Part shown: piece by piece, positions 7,086 through 13,745 of the stretch
Numbering within the stretch: position 1 is the stretch's first letter
How the letters are laid out: each line of letters opens with the position of its first letter
Assembly (NCBI GenBank): GCA_036553725.1
Contig: DATBOO010000156.1
Location: 1-14,797 of the forward strand
Length of the DNA stretch: 14,797 bases
Direction of reading: 5' to 3'
DNA from: Bog-756 sp036553725
GTDB lineage: Bacteria; Actinomycetota; Acidimicrobiia; Acidimicrobiales; RAAP-2
Position numbers and translations under genes: made by a program
The notes under the pieces: generated by a model
What the model was told of the DNA's origin: nothing
Seen by the model: the letters and a program-made list of their open reading frames with translations, nothing else
Database searches by the model: none

Positions 7086-7169
7086 CTGGCTTCCATTTTG
7101 GCATCGAGTGCTATAAATTGGAACCACCATCTCCGCCCGGCCCCGGCCGGCCGATCACCGGGAGGCCGC
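7086..7169. promoter_or_regulatory. Divergent mftR-mftA promoter region
   Basis: An 84-base spacer. Its left third is the most AT-rich patch in this block and holds TATAAA (7112-7117) on the plus strand, a good -10 hexamer about 50 bases before mftA. No matching -35 at 16-18 bases is obvious. On the minus strand, TATAGC overlaps the same bases and could serve mftR. Only one regulatory core is seen, so the two promoters probably overlap. A GGGAGG (7160-7165) lies 4 bases before the mftA ATG. Confidence 0.55.
7091..7123. promoter_or_regulatory. Inverted repeat, candidate MftR operator
   Basis: TTCCA at 7091-7095 is mirrored by TGGAA at 7119-7123, with 23 bases between them. Similarity extends imperfectly outward (GG) and inward (T-rich then G/A). 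The right arm sits directly after the TATAAA -10 element, and the left arm overlaps the mftR ribosome binding site. Binding here would block mftA transcription and mftR expression together. The wide spacing is longer than the usual TetR half-site distance, so two separate half-sites or chance are possible. Confidence 0.4.
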
Positions 7170-7331
7170 ATGACCGCAACCACCGCTCAGGACACCAGCC
7201 CGGACCCCACCCTGACAGTCGCCGCCGGTGTGGAGCCCCGGGTTCCGACGGACGCCGGCGCCGCCCCCCTGGTCGAGGAGGACCTGTTGGTAGAGGACGT
7301 CTCCATCGACGGCATGTGCGGCGTCTACTAG
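7170..7331 (+). CDS. mftA: Mycofactocin precursor peptide MftA
   Basis: A 53-residue ribosomal precursor. The C-terminus, VEEDLLVEDVSIDGMCGVY, carries the invariant MftA signature IDGMCGVY. By established work on the family, MftC oxidatively decarboxylates the terminal Tyr and crosslinks it to the neighbouring Val. MftE then releases the Val-Tyr-derived product, MftD deaminates it to the redox-active premycofactocin and MftF glycosylates it. The acidic EEDLLVEDVSI stretch ahead of the core is the usual leader that binds MftB. The first 30 or so residues (Thr/Ala/Pro-rich) are unconserved, making this longer than many MftA (about 30-40 residues). ATG 7170 follows GGGAGG. A 31-base gap leads to mftB. 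It is the first gene of the plus-strand operon and divergent from mftR. Confidence 0.95.
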   Translation: MTATTAQDTSPDPTLTVAAGVEPRVPTDAGAAPLVEEDLLVEDVSIDGMCGVY

Positions 7332-7362
7332 GCCGCCGCCGACCTCCGAGCACCGCCAACCG

Positions 7363-7668
7363 ATGCCCCCCGTCCCGCCGCCGACCGGCGGCGCCCCCTT
7401 CGACGGCTCCCGTCCCTGGGCACTCCATCCCCAGGTGTCCCTGCGACCCGAGTCCTTCGGGGCGCTGGCCTACCACTTCGGGACCCGCCGTCTCTCCTTC
7501 CTGAAGAGCACCAGGCTGCTGGCGGTGGTCGAGTCGCTGGCCGACCAGCCGACCGGGCACGACGCATGCCGGGCCGCCGGGGTCACCGCCGGCGAGCTCG
7601 ACGCCTACGAGCGGGCCCTGGCCGCCCTGGCCGAGTCGGGGATGATCTGCGAACGGGCGGCATCGTGA
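7363..7668 (+). CDS. mftB: Mycofactocin biosynthesis peptide chaperone MftB (RRE/PqqD-like)
   Basis: A 101-residue protein of the MftB family, a RiPP recognition element that binds the MftA leader and delivers it to MftC. Its family core is clear: ALHPQVSLRPESFGALAYHFGTR followed by RLSFLKS (residues about 20-49). A helical C-terminal half includes ELDAYERALAALAESGMI. The first 15 residues are Pro-rich and unconserved. The start is less sure: ATG 7363 has no clear Shine-Dalgarno, and a downstream start near residue 15-20 would still keep the core. Its stop overlaps the mftC GTG by 4 bases (GTGA), so the chaperone and the enzyme that uses it are probably translationally coupled. Confidence 0.93.
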   Translation: MPPVPPPTGGAPFDGSRPWALHPQVSLRPESFGALAYHFGTRRLSFLKSTRLLAVVESLADQPTGHDACRAAGVTAGELDAYERALAALAESGMICERAAS

Positions 7669-8912
7669 CGCTGACTGCCGGGGCGCCCGCGGCGGTCAGC
7701 CAAGGGCCGGTAGCCGCCCCTGCCCCCGTCGGAAGGCTGGTCGACCAGTTCGAACGCGGCCTCGATGCCCCCATCTGTCTGACCTGGGAGCTGACCTACG
7801 CCTGCAATCTGGCCTGTGTCCACTGCCTGTCCAGCTCGGGGCGCCGCGATCCGAACGAGCTGACCACCGACGAGTGCAAGGCGGTGATCGACGAGTTCGA
7901 GCGGATGCAGATCTTCTACGTCAACATCGGCGGGGGTGAGCCCACCGTCCGCTCCGACTTCTGGGAGCTGGTGGACTACGCCACCGCCCACCACGTCGGC
8001 GTCAAGTTCTCGACGAACGGGTCGCGCATCACCTCCGGGGTGGCCGCTCGCTTGGCGGCCAGCGACTACGTGGACGTGCAGATCTCCCTCGACGGGGCCT
8101 CTGCCGCGGTCAACGACGCGGTGCGGGGCAGCGGCTCCTTTGCCACCGCCGTCGCCGCCATGGGCCGCCTGACCGAAGCCGGCTTCTCCGGATTCAAGCT
8201 CTCGGTGGTGGTCACCCGCCACAATGTCGCCCAGCTCGACGCGTTGAAAGCGCTCGCCGACCACCACGGCGCCCAGCTCCGCCTCACCCGCCTCCGGCCG
8301 TCCGGGCGGGGGGCCGACGTCTGGGGCGAGCTCCATCCCACCGCCGACCAGCAGCGGATCCTCTACGACTGGCTCATGCAGCACGGTGAGGACGTCCTCA
8401 CCGGTGACTCGTTCTTCCACCTGGCCGGCTACGGCGGGTCGCTCCCGGGGTTGAACCTCTGCGGCGCGGGCCGCGTGGTCTGCCTGGTCGACCCGGTGGG
8501 CGATGTGTACGCCTGTCCGTTCGCCATCCACGATGCGTTCCTCGCCGGCAACGTGCGCTCGCCCGGCGGATTCACCCGGGTGTGGCGCCACTCGGACCTG
8601 TTCACCGAGCTCCGCCGGCCGCAGAGCGCCGGAGCCTGCGGGTCGTGCGGGCACTATGACGCCTGCCGGGGCGGGTGCATGGCGGCGAAGTTCTTCACCG
8701 GGCTCGCCCTCGACGGGCCCGACCCCGAGTGCGTCCTCGGCCATGGAGAGAGCTCGCTGGCGGCGCGAGGGGAGACCGCTCTTCCGAGGCCGTCGCCCGA
8801 CCACTCGAGCCGGCCCCGCCGGGTGGCCGTGGCCATGCTCCCCCGCCGACCCGGGCGGACGTGCGACGAGAGCCCGCTGGCCGCGTCGCCCCTCGGGCCG
8901 CGTCCCCGCTGA
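7665..8912 (+). CDS. mftC: Mycofactocin radical SAM maturase MftC
   Basis: A 415-residue radical S-adenosylmethionine/SPASM enzyme that acts on MftA bound to MftB. The radical SAM cluster motif is C-x3-C-x2-C (Cys47, 51, 54, in YACNLACVHC), followed by the SAM-binding GGGEPT motif. The C-terminal SPASM domain has the expected cysteines: LCGAGRVVCLVDPVGDVYACPF, then CGSCGHYDACRGGC and a final Cys in PECVLGHGE, holding two further Fe-S clusters. It decarboxylates the C-terminal Tyr of MftA and then forms the Val-Tyr C-C bond. GTG 7665 overlaps the mftB stop. A tail of about 53 residues after the last SPASM cysteine is Pro/Arg/Ser-rich and contains CDESPL. It is in frame and ends 3 bases before the next gene. 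No mftD follows directly. Confidence 0.96.
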   Translation: MTLTAGAPAAVSQGPVAAPAPVGRLVDQFERGLDAPICLTWELTYACNLACVHCLSSSGRRDPNELTTDECKAVIDEFERMQIFYVNIGGGEPTVRSDFWELVDYATAHHVGVKFSTNGSRITSGVAARLAASDYVDVQISLDGASAAVNDAVRGSGSFATAVAAMGRLTEAGFSGFKLSVVVTRHNVAQLDALKALADHHGAQLRLTRLRPSGRGADVWGELHPTADQQRILYDWLMQHGEDVLTGDSFFHLAGYGGSLPGLNLCGAGRVVCLVDPVGDVYACPFAIHDAFLAGNVRSPGGFTRVWRHSDLFTELRRPQSAGACGSCGHYDACRGGCMAAKFFTGLALDGPDPECVLGHGESSLAARGETALPRPSPDHSSRPRRVAVAMLPRRPGRTCDESPLAASPLGPRPR

Positions 8913-8915
8913 CCG

Positions 8916-10889
8916 GTGGCCGGCCTGACCGACCCCGTGGCGGTGGCCGGGCGAACCGCACCCTCGCGGGTGATGTTCGGCCCTCACGAGACCAACCTGG
9001 CCGAGCAGCGCCGACTGAGCGGGCGCCATGTCGCCTACTACCGGGCCCGGGCCGCGGGAGGGGCCGGGATCGTGGTCACCGAGACCGCCTCGGTCCATCC
9101 CTCGGACTGGCCCTACGAGCGGGCCCCGCTGGCCGAGGCGTGCGGGCCGGGTTGGGCCGGCGTCGCCGATGCCTGCCGGCCCTACGGCTGTCTGGCCATT
9201 GCCGGGCTCGGCCACTCCGGGGGACAGGGCTCGAGCGCCAACTCCCAGTCGGTGCTGTGGGCGCCGTCCCCGGTGGCCGACGCCGTCAACCGGGAGATGC
9301 CGGTGGAGATGGACCAGGACGACATCGATGCCCTGGTCCGCGGTTTCGCCGGAGCCGCCAGCCTGGCCGTGCGCTCGGGCCTCGACGGGGTGGAGATCGA
9401 CGCCGGGTACTCCTCCCTGCTCCGCCAGTTCCACTCCGGCCTCACCAACCAACGTCCGGATGCGTACGGGTCGGACCGCCTCCGCCTCACCACCGAGGTA
9501 CTCGAGGCGGTGCGGGCCGTGGTCGGCCATGAGCGCATCGTGGCCCTCCGCCTCTGTTGCGACGAGCTGGCCCCGTGGGCCGGCGTGACTCCCGAGGAGG
9601 CCGCCGACCAGGTCGCCGCCCTCGCCGGCCTGGTCGATGTGGTGGTGGTCGTCCGCGGTGGCCCGTTCTCGGCCTCGGCCTACCGACCCGACGCCCACAC
9701 GCCGGCCAACTTCAACCTCGACCTTTGCCGCCGGATGCGAGGAGCCGCTGACGGCCGGGCGATGGTGGTGCTGCAGGGCAGCGTGGTCGACCCGGCCACG
9801 GCCCAGGGTGCCCTCGACGACGGGGCCTGCGACCTGGTGGAGATGACAAGGGCCCAGATCGCAGAGCCCCGACTGGTCGGCCTGGTCCGTGGCGGCGACG
9901 GGTCCCGGGCCCGGCCGTGCATCCTCTGCAACCAGGCCTGTCACGTGCGCGACAATCGCAACCCCATCGTGAGCTGTGTGGGCCAGCCGGCCAGCGGCCA
10001 CGAGACCGTGGAGGCGAGCACCGACGGGACCGATGACACCGGCCGGGAGGTCCTGGTCGTCGGGGCCGGGGTGGCCGGCCTCGAGTGCGCGCGAGTCCTG
10101 GCGGCCCGGGGCCACCGGGTGCGGGTGGTCGAACGATCCGACCGGGCCGGCGGGGTGCTCCGGGCCGCGGCGGTCGGCCCCGGGCGCGGGCGCCTGGCCC
10201 TCCTGGCCGAGTGGTTGACCGCCGAATGCCGGGCGGAGGGAGCGACCATCGAGACCGGGGTCGAGATCACGGCGTCCGACCTCGACGCAGCCCGGGCCGC
10301 GGGCGTGGAGGTGGTGTTGGCCACCGGGTCGCGCCCGTCACCGCTCGCCTTCCCGGCGGACGGCTCGTGTCCGGTGGTGGACGTCCTGACCCTCCTGACC
10401 GGCGGGCCCGGGGTCCTCGGGGACGGCCCGGTCGTCGTCCACGACCCGGTCGGGGGCCCGGTCGGCATCGGGGTAGCCGAATGGCTGGCCAGCTTCGGCC
10501 GTACGGTGGCCATCGTCACCCAGGACCAGGTGGCCGGGACCCTGCTGTCGCTGACCGGGGACCTGGCCGACGCCAACACCCGCCTGCAGCGGGCCGGCAT
10601 CCGGCGCGAGCTGCGGACCCGGCTGCGCGGCATCGAAGGGGGACGGGTCCGGCTCGAAGACGTCTGGACCGGCGAACAGCGGACCGTGGAGTGCGGGGCG
10701 GTGGTGGACTGCAGTCACCGTCTCCCCGAAGAGGACCTCTACCTGGCCCGGCCTGGCACCCGGCGCGCCGGGGACTGCGTGGCGCCCCGCACCGTGCTGG
10801 AGGCGGTGCTCGAGGGCCGGAGGCAGGCCATGGACGTCGGCGGCGGCCGGAGCCCCAGGGTGCCCGCCGGCGCCGGGGTGGCCCCATGA
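8916..10889 (+). CDS. Mycofactocin-system FadH/OYE-family oxidoreductase, type 1
   Basis: A 657-residue flavoprotein with the 2,4-dienoyl-CoA reductase/trimethylamine dehydrogenase layout. Residues 1 to about 330 form an FMN-binding old-yellow-enzyme barrel (RAAGGAGIVVTE, HSGGQGSS, FHSGLTNQRPDAYGS). A 4Fe-4S motif C-x2-C-x3-C-x11-C (Cys335, 338, 342, 354) follows. A Rossmann-type FAD/NAD(P) domain begins with LVVGAGVAGLE at about 380 and includes VLATGSRPS. It probably carries electrons between FMN, the Fe-S cluster and FAD. Families of this kind are annotated from their co-occurrence with mycofactocin; the reaction is not established. The GTG start is 3 bases after the mftC stop, and the stop overlaps the SDR ATG. 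At the barrel position where FadH has its catalytic Tyr, Ser167 is seen. It is clearly paralogous to the 11760-13745 gene. Confidence 0.88.
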   Translation: MAGLTDPVAVAGRTAPSRVMFGPHETNLAEQRRLSGRHVAYYRARAAGGAGIVVTETASVHPSDWPYERAPLAEACGPGWAGVADACRPYGCLAIAGLGHSGGQGSSANSQSVLWAPSPVADAVNREMPVEMDQDDIDALVRGFAGAASLAVRSGLDGVEIDAGYSSLLRQFHSGLTNQRPDAYGSDRLRLTTEVLEAVRAVVGHERIVALRLCCDELAPWAGVTPEEAADQVAALAGLVDVVVVVRGGPFSASAYRPDAHTPANFNLDLCRRMRGAADGRAMVVLQGSVVDPATAQGALDDGACDLVEMTRAQIAEPRLVGLVRGGDGSRARPCILCNQACHVRDNRNPIVSCVGQPASGHETVEASTDGTDDTGREVLVVGAGVAGLECARVLAARGHRVRVVERSDRAGGVLRAAAVGPGRGRLALLAEWLTAECRAEGATIETGVEITASDLDAARAAGVEVVLATGSRPSPLAFPADGSCPVVDVLTLLTGGPGVLGDGPVVVHDPVGGPVGIGVAEWLASFGRTVAIVTQDQVAGTLLSLTGDLADANTRLQRAGIRRELRTRLRGIEGGRVRLEDVWTGEQRTVECGAVVDCSHRLPEEDLYLARPGTRRAGDCVAPRTVLEAVLEGRRQAMDVGGGRSPRVPAGAGVAP

Positions 10890-11746
10890 GTGGCCCGGGT
10901 GGCTCCATGGGTGACGGAGCGCTGCGAAGCGCCGGACGGCCCGGGCGGGTGGCCGGCTGCGTAGCCCTGATCACCGGCGCGGCCCGGGGCCAGGGTCGGA
11001 GTCATGCCGTGCGGCTGGCCCGCGAGGGAGCCGACATCATCGGCGTCGATCTCTGCGCCGACATCGAAGGTGTCCCCTACCCGCTGGCCACACCGGAGGA
11101 CCTCGCCGAGACGGCCCGGATGGTGGAGGAGGCCGGCGCCCGGGTCGTGACCGGGCGGGCGGACGTGCGGGATCCGTCGGCCCTGGGCGCGGTGGTCGCC
11201 GACGGCGTGGAGCGTCTGGGCCGGCTCGACGTGGTGGTGGCCAACGCCGGTGTCTGCACCATCCAGCGGTGGGACGAGGTCACCCCTGCGGTGTGGGACG
11301 CGGTCATCGGCACCAACCTGACCGGCGCCTGGAACACCTGCGTCGCTTCCATCCCCCACCTGCTGGAGGCCGGAGCCGGTTCGATCATCCTGATCAGCTC
11401 CACCGCCGGCCTCAAGGGCCAGCCCTTCCTGGCGCCCTACGTGGTGTCCAAGCACGGGATGGTGGGAGTGATGCGGGTGCTGGCCAACGAGCTTGCCGCC
11501 CACAGCATCCGGGTCAACTCCATCCACCCCACCGGCGTCGACACGCCCATGCTCGTGGGGCTGGGCGGGTTGACCGAGCGTATCGAAGCGAGCCCGGACA
11601 CGGGGTCCATCTTCCTCAACTCGCTGCCGGTGGATGTGGTGTCCTCCGAGGACGTCAGCGACGCGCTGGTCTACCTGGCCTCGGCCGAGTCCAGGTATGT
11701 GACGGGCCTGACCCTCACGGTCGACGCCGGCGCGTCGGCGCGCTGA
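10886..11746 (+). CDS. Mycofactocin-coupled short-chain dehydrogenase/reductase (SDR)
   Basis: A 286-residue classical-fold SDR, expected to oxidise an alcohol or reduce a carbonyl with bound NAD. Features are the glycine-rich TGAARGQG (residues 30-37), Asp after the second strand (GVDLC, NAD preference), NAG (120-122) and the catalytic set Ser172, Tyr185, Lys189 (YVVSK). The phrase ITGAARGQGRSHAVRLAREG and an insertion after VDLC (ADIEGVPYPLATPEDLAET) are hallmarks of the mycofactocin-coupled SDR family. Members hold NAD non-exchangeably and are thought to be re-oxidised by mycofactocin. ATG 10886 overlaps the previous stop (ATGA). A second in-frame ATG at residue 8 would also keep the whole fold. 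Substrate unknown. Confidence 0.92.
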   Translation: MSGPGGSMGDGALRSAGRPGRVAGCVALITGAARGQGRSHAVRLAREGADIIGVDLCADIEGVPYPLATPEDLAETARMVEEAGARVVTGRADVRDPSALGAVVADGVERLGRLDVVVANAGVCTIQRWDEVTPAVWDAVIGTNLTGAWNTCVASIPHLLEAGAGSIILISSTAGLKGQPFLAPYVVSKHGMVGVMRVLANELAAHSIRVNSIHPTGVDTPMLVGLGGLTERIEASPDTGSIFLNSLPVDVVSSEDVSDALVYLASAESRYVTGLTLTVDAGASAR

Positions 11747-11759
11747 GGCGGGAGCAACG

Positions 11760-13745
11760 ATGAGCTCGGGCGCCCGCTACCGCCACCTGTTCTCGCCGCT
11801 CCGGCTCGGACCGGTCACCGTGCAGAACCGAATCGTCTTCTCGGCCCACCTCACCAACTACGCCACCGACGGCCTGCCGACCGAGCAGCACGCCGCCTAC
11901 TATGCAGCCCGGGCGGCGGGTGGGGCCGGGCTGATCATCACCGAGGAGCACTCCACCCATCCGACCGACTGGCCCTACGAGAAGCTCATCCACGGCTTCC
12001 GCCCCGAGGTGGTCCCCGGCTACCGGCGGATCACCGACGCCGTGCACGCCCACGACGTTCCCGTCTTCGCCCAGATCAACCACAACGGCGGCCAGGCCTC
12101 GAGCATGTACTCGCGTCGACCGGTCTGGGCGCCGAGCCCCGTACCCGATCCGCTGTTCCGCGAGGTGCCGAAGGCCGTCGAGCCCGACGAGATCCGCGAG
12201 ATCGTGGAGGGGTACGCCACCGTCGCCGGCCACTGCGCCGACGGGGGATTCGACGGGATCGAACTGCAATGCTCCCATTCCTCGATCGTGCGCGGGTTCC
12301 TCTCGCCCGCCACCAACAAGCGTGACGACGACTACGGGGGCGCCCTGGCCAACCGGGCCCGGCTGCTGCTCGAGATCGCCGAGGCGGTGCGCGGGACGAT
12401 CGGGCCCGGCCTCGCCCTCGGGGTGCGGATCTGCGGCGACGAGCTCATCGAGGGCGGTACCGACATCGAGGACGCGGTCGAGGTGGCCCGGCTGGTCGAG
12501 GCCACCGGCCTGGTCGATTACATCAACACCTCCATCGGCGTCGCCACCGCCACCCTCTACATGATCGAGGCGAGCATGCAGGTCCCGCCCGGGTACGCCA
12601 TGTTCATCCCGAGCGCCATCCGGGAGGTGGTCGGCGTCCCGGTGGTCGGAGTGGGGCGGTTCAAGGACCCCCTCCAGGCCGACCGCGCCCTCCAACAGGG
12701 GCTCTGCGACCTGGTCGGAGTGGTGCGGGGCCAGATCGCCGATCCCGACTTCGCCGCCAAGGCCCGGTCGGGCCACGCCGCCGACATCCGCACCTGCCTT
12801 TCGTGCAACCAGGAGTGCGTCGGCCGCATGGGGCTCAACCGGTGGCTCGGGTGCATCGAGAACCCCCGGACCGGGCGGGAGTCCGCGGCCGTCCCCCTCC
12901 CCACCCGGCGCCGGCGGGTGGTGGTGGCCGGCGGGGGCCCGGGCGGGCTCCAGGCCGCGGTCACCGCGGCCGAGAACGGACACCGGGTGACGCTGTTCGA
13001 ACGCCTCGACCGGCTGGGGGGCCAGGTGCAGGTGGCCGCCACCGTCCCCAGCCGGGCCGAGTTCCTCGACATCACCCGCAACCTCATCGTGGCCGCCCGA
13101 CGCCAGGGGGTGGAGCTGCGGACCGGCACCGAGGCCACCCCCGAGGCGGTGCGGGCGGAGCATCCCGACGCGGTGATCGTGGCCACCGGTGCCCGACCCG
13201 CCCGTCCCTGGTGGGCCGGGGAACATCCCCGGGTCATCGACATCCGTGACGTGCTCGAGGGGAGGGCCCACCCCAACGGACGGGTGGTGGTGGTCGACGA
13301 ACTCGGGTTCCACCAGGCCACCTCGACGGCGGAGCTGCTGGCCGACCGCGGCTGTGCGGTCGAGATCGTGACCAACGCCATGGTGGTCGGGCAGGACCTC
13401 GGCATCACCCTCGACATGGAGACCTGGAATGTCAAGGCCCACGCCAAGTCGATCCGGCAGAGCGTCGACCTGGTCCCGATGGGGGTGCGGGCCACCGACC
13501 CCGGCGAGGGAGCCGAGGCGGGTGAAGGCGGCCTGGTCCTCACCCTCCAGCACCATCCGACCGGCACCGACCAGGAGCGGACCTGTGAATGGGTCGTCTG
13601 CGCCGTGCACCAGCAGCCCGACGACCTGCTGTGGCGGGCGCTCCGGGATGAGGACTTCGCGGTGCACCGGGTCGGCGACTGCCTGGCGCCCCGCCGGGCC
13701 CACGCCGCCGTGGTCGAGGGCCACCGGGTGGCGGTGTCGCTGTGA
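11760..13745 (+). CDS. Mycofactocin-system FadH/OYE-family oxidoreductase, type 2
   Basis: A 661-residue flavoprotein built like its paralogue upstream. The N-terminal FMN barrel starts with YRHLFSPLRLGPVTVQNRIV and includes INHNGGQASS and FLSPATNKRDDDYGG. Next are a C-x2-C-x3-C-x11-C 4Fe-4S motif (Cys346, 349, 353, 365) and a dinucleotide-binding domain starting VVVAGGGPGGLQ at about 386 with VIVATGARPARP. The closest known architectures are 2,4-dienoyl-CoA reductase and trimethylamine dehydrogenase; TMADH-type enzymes pass electrons to an ETF. Ser175 sits where FadH has its catalytic Tyr, with His173 two residues before. The start ATG has GGGAG 5 bases upstream, 13 bases after the SDR stop. 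Its stop overlaps the GTG of the ETF alpha gene, so the two products may work as partners. Substrate unknown. Confidence 0.88.
   Translation: MSSGARYRHLFSPLRLGPVTVQNRIVFSAHLTNYATDGLPTEQHAAYYAARAAGGAGLIITEEHSTHPTDWPYEKLIHGFRPEVVPGYRRITDAVHAHDVPVFAQINHNGGQASSMYSRRPVWAPSPVPDPLFREVPKAVEPDEIREIVEGYATVAGHCADGGFDGIELQCSHSSIVRGFLSPATNKRDDDYGGALANRARLLLEIAEAVRGTIGPGLALGVRICGDELIEGGTDIEDAVEVARLVEATGLVDYINTSIGVATATLYMIEASMQVPPGYAMFIPSAIREVVGVPVVGVGRFKDPLQADRALQQGLCDLVGVVRGQIADPDFAAKARSGHAADIRTCLSCNQECVGRMGLNRWLGCIENPRTGRESAAVPLPTRRRRVVVAGGGPGGLQAAVTAAENGHRVTLFERLDRLGGQVQVAATVPSRAEFLDITRNLIVAARRQGVELRTGTEATPEAVRAEHPDAVIVATGARPARPWWAGEHPRVIDIRDVLEGRAHPNGRVVVVDELGFHQATSTAELLADRGCAVEIVTNAMVVGQDLGITLDMETWNVKAHAKSIRQSVDLVPMGVRATDPGEGAEAGEGGLVLTLQHHPTGTDQERTCEWVVCAVHQQPDDLLWRALRDEDFAVHRVGDCLAPRRAHAAVVEGHRVAVSL

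Noticed and set aside
7605..10115. A very long open frame on the minus strand opposite mftC and the first FadH/OYE gene
   Set aside because: It is antisense to two clearly recognisable proteins, has Gly/Arg/His/Val-rich low-complexity content without domains, and arises because GC-rich genes leave the complementary frame free of stops.
8916..10889. Possibility that this gene is mftD
   Set aside because: MftD is a shorter FMN enzyme of the lactate dehydrogenase/glycolate oxidase type. This protein has an OYE barrel plus 4Fe-4S and dinucleotide domains, so it is a FadH/OYE-type enzyme.
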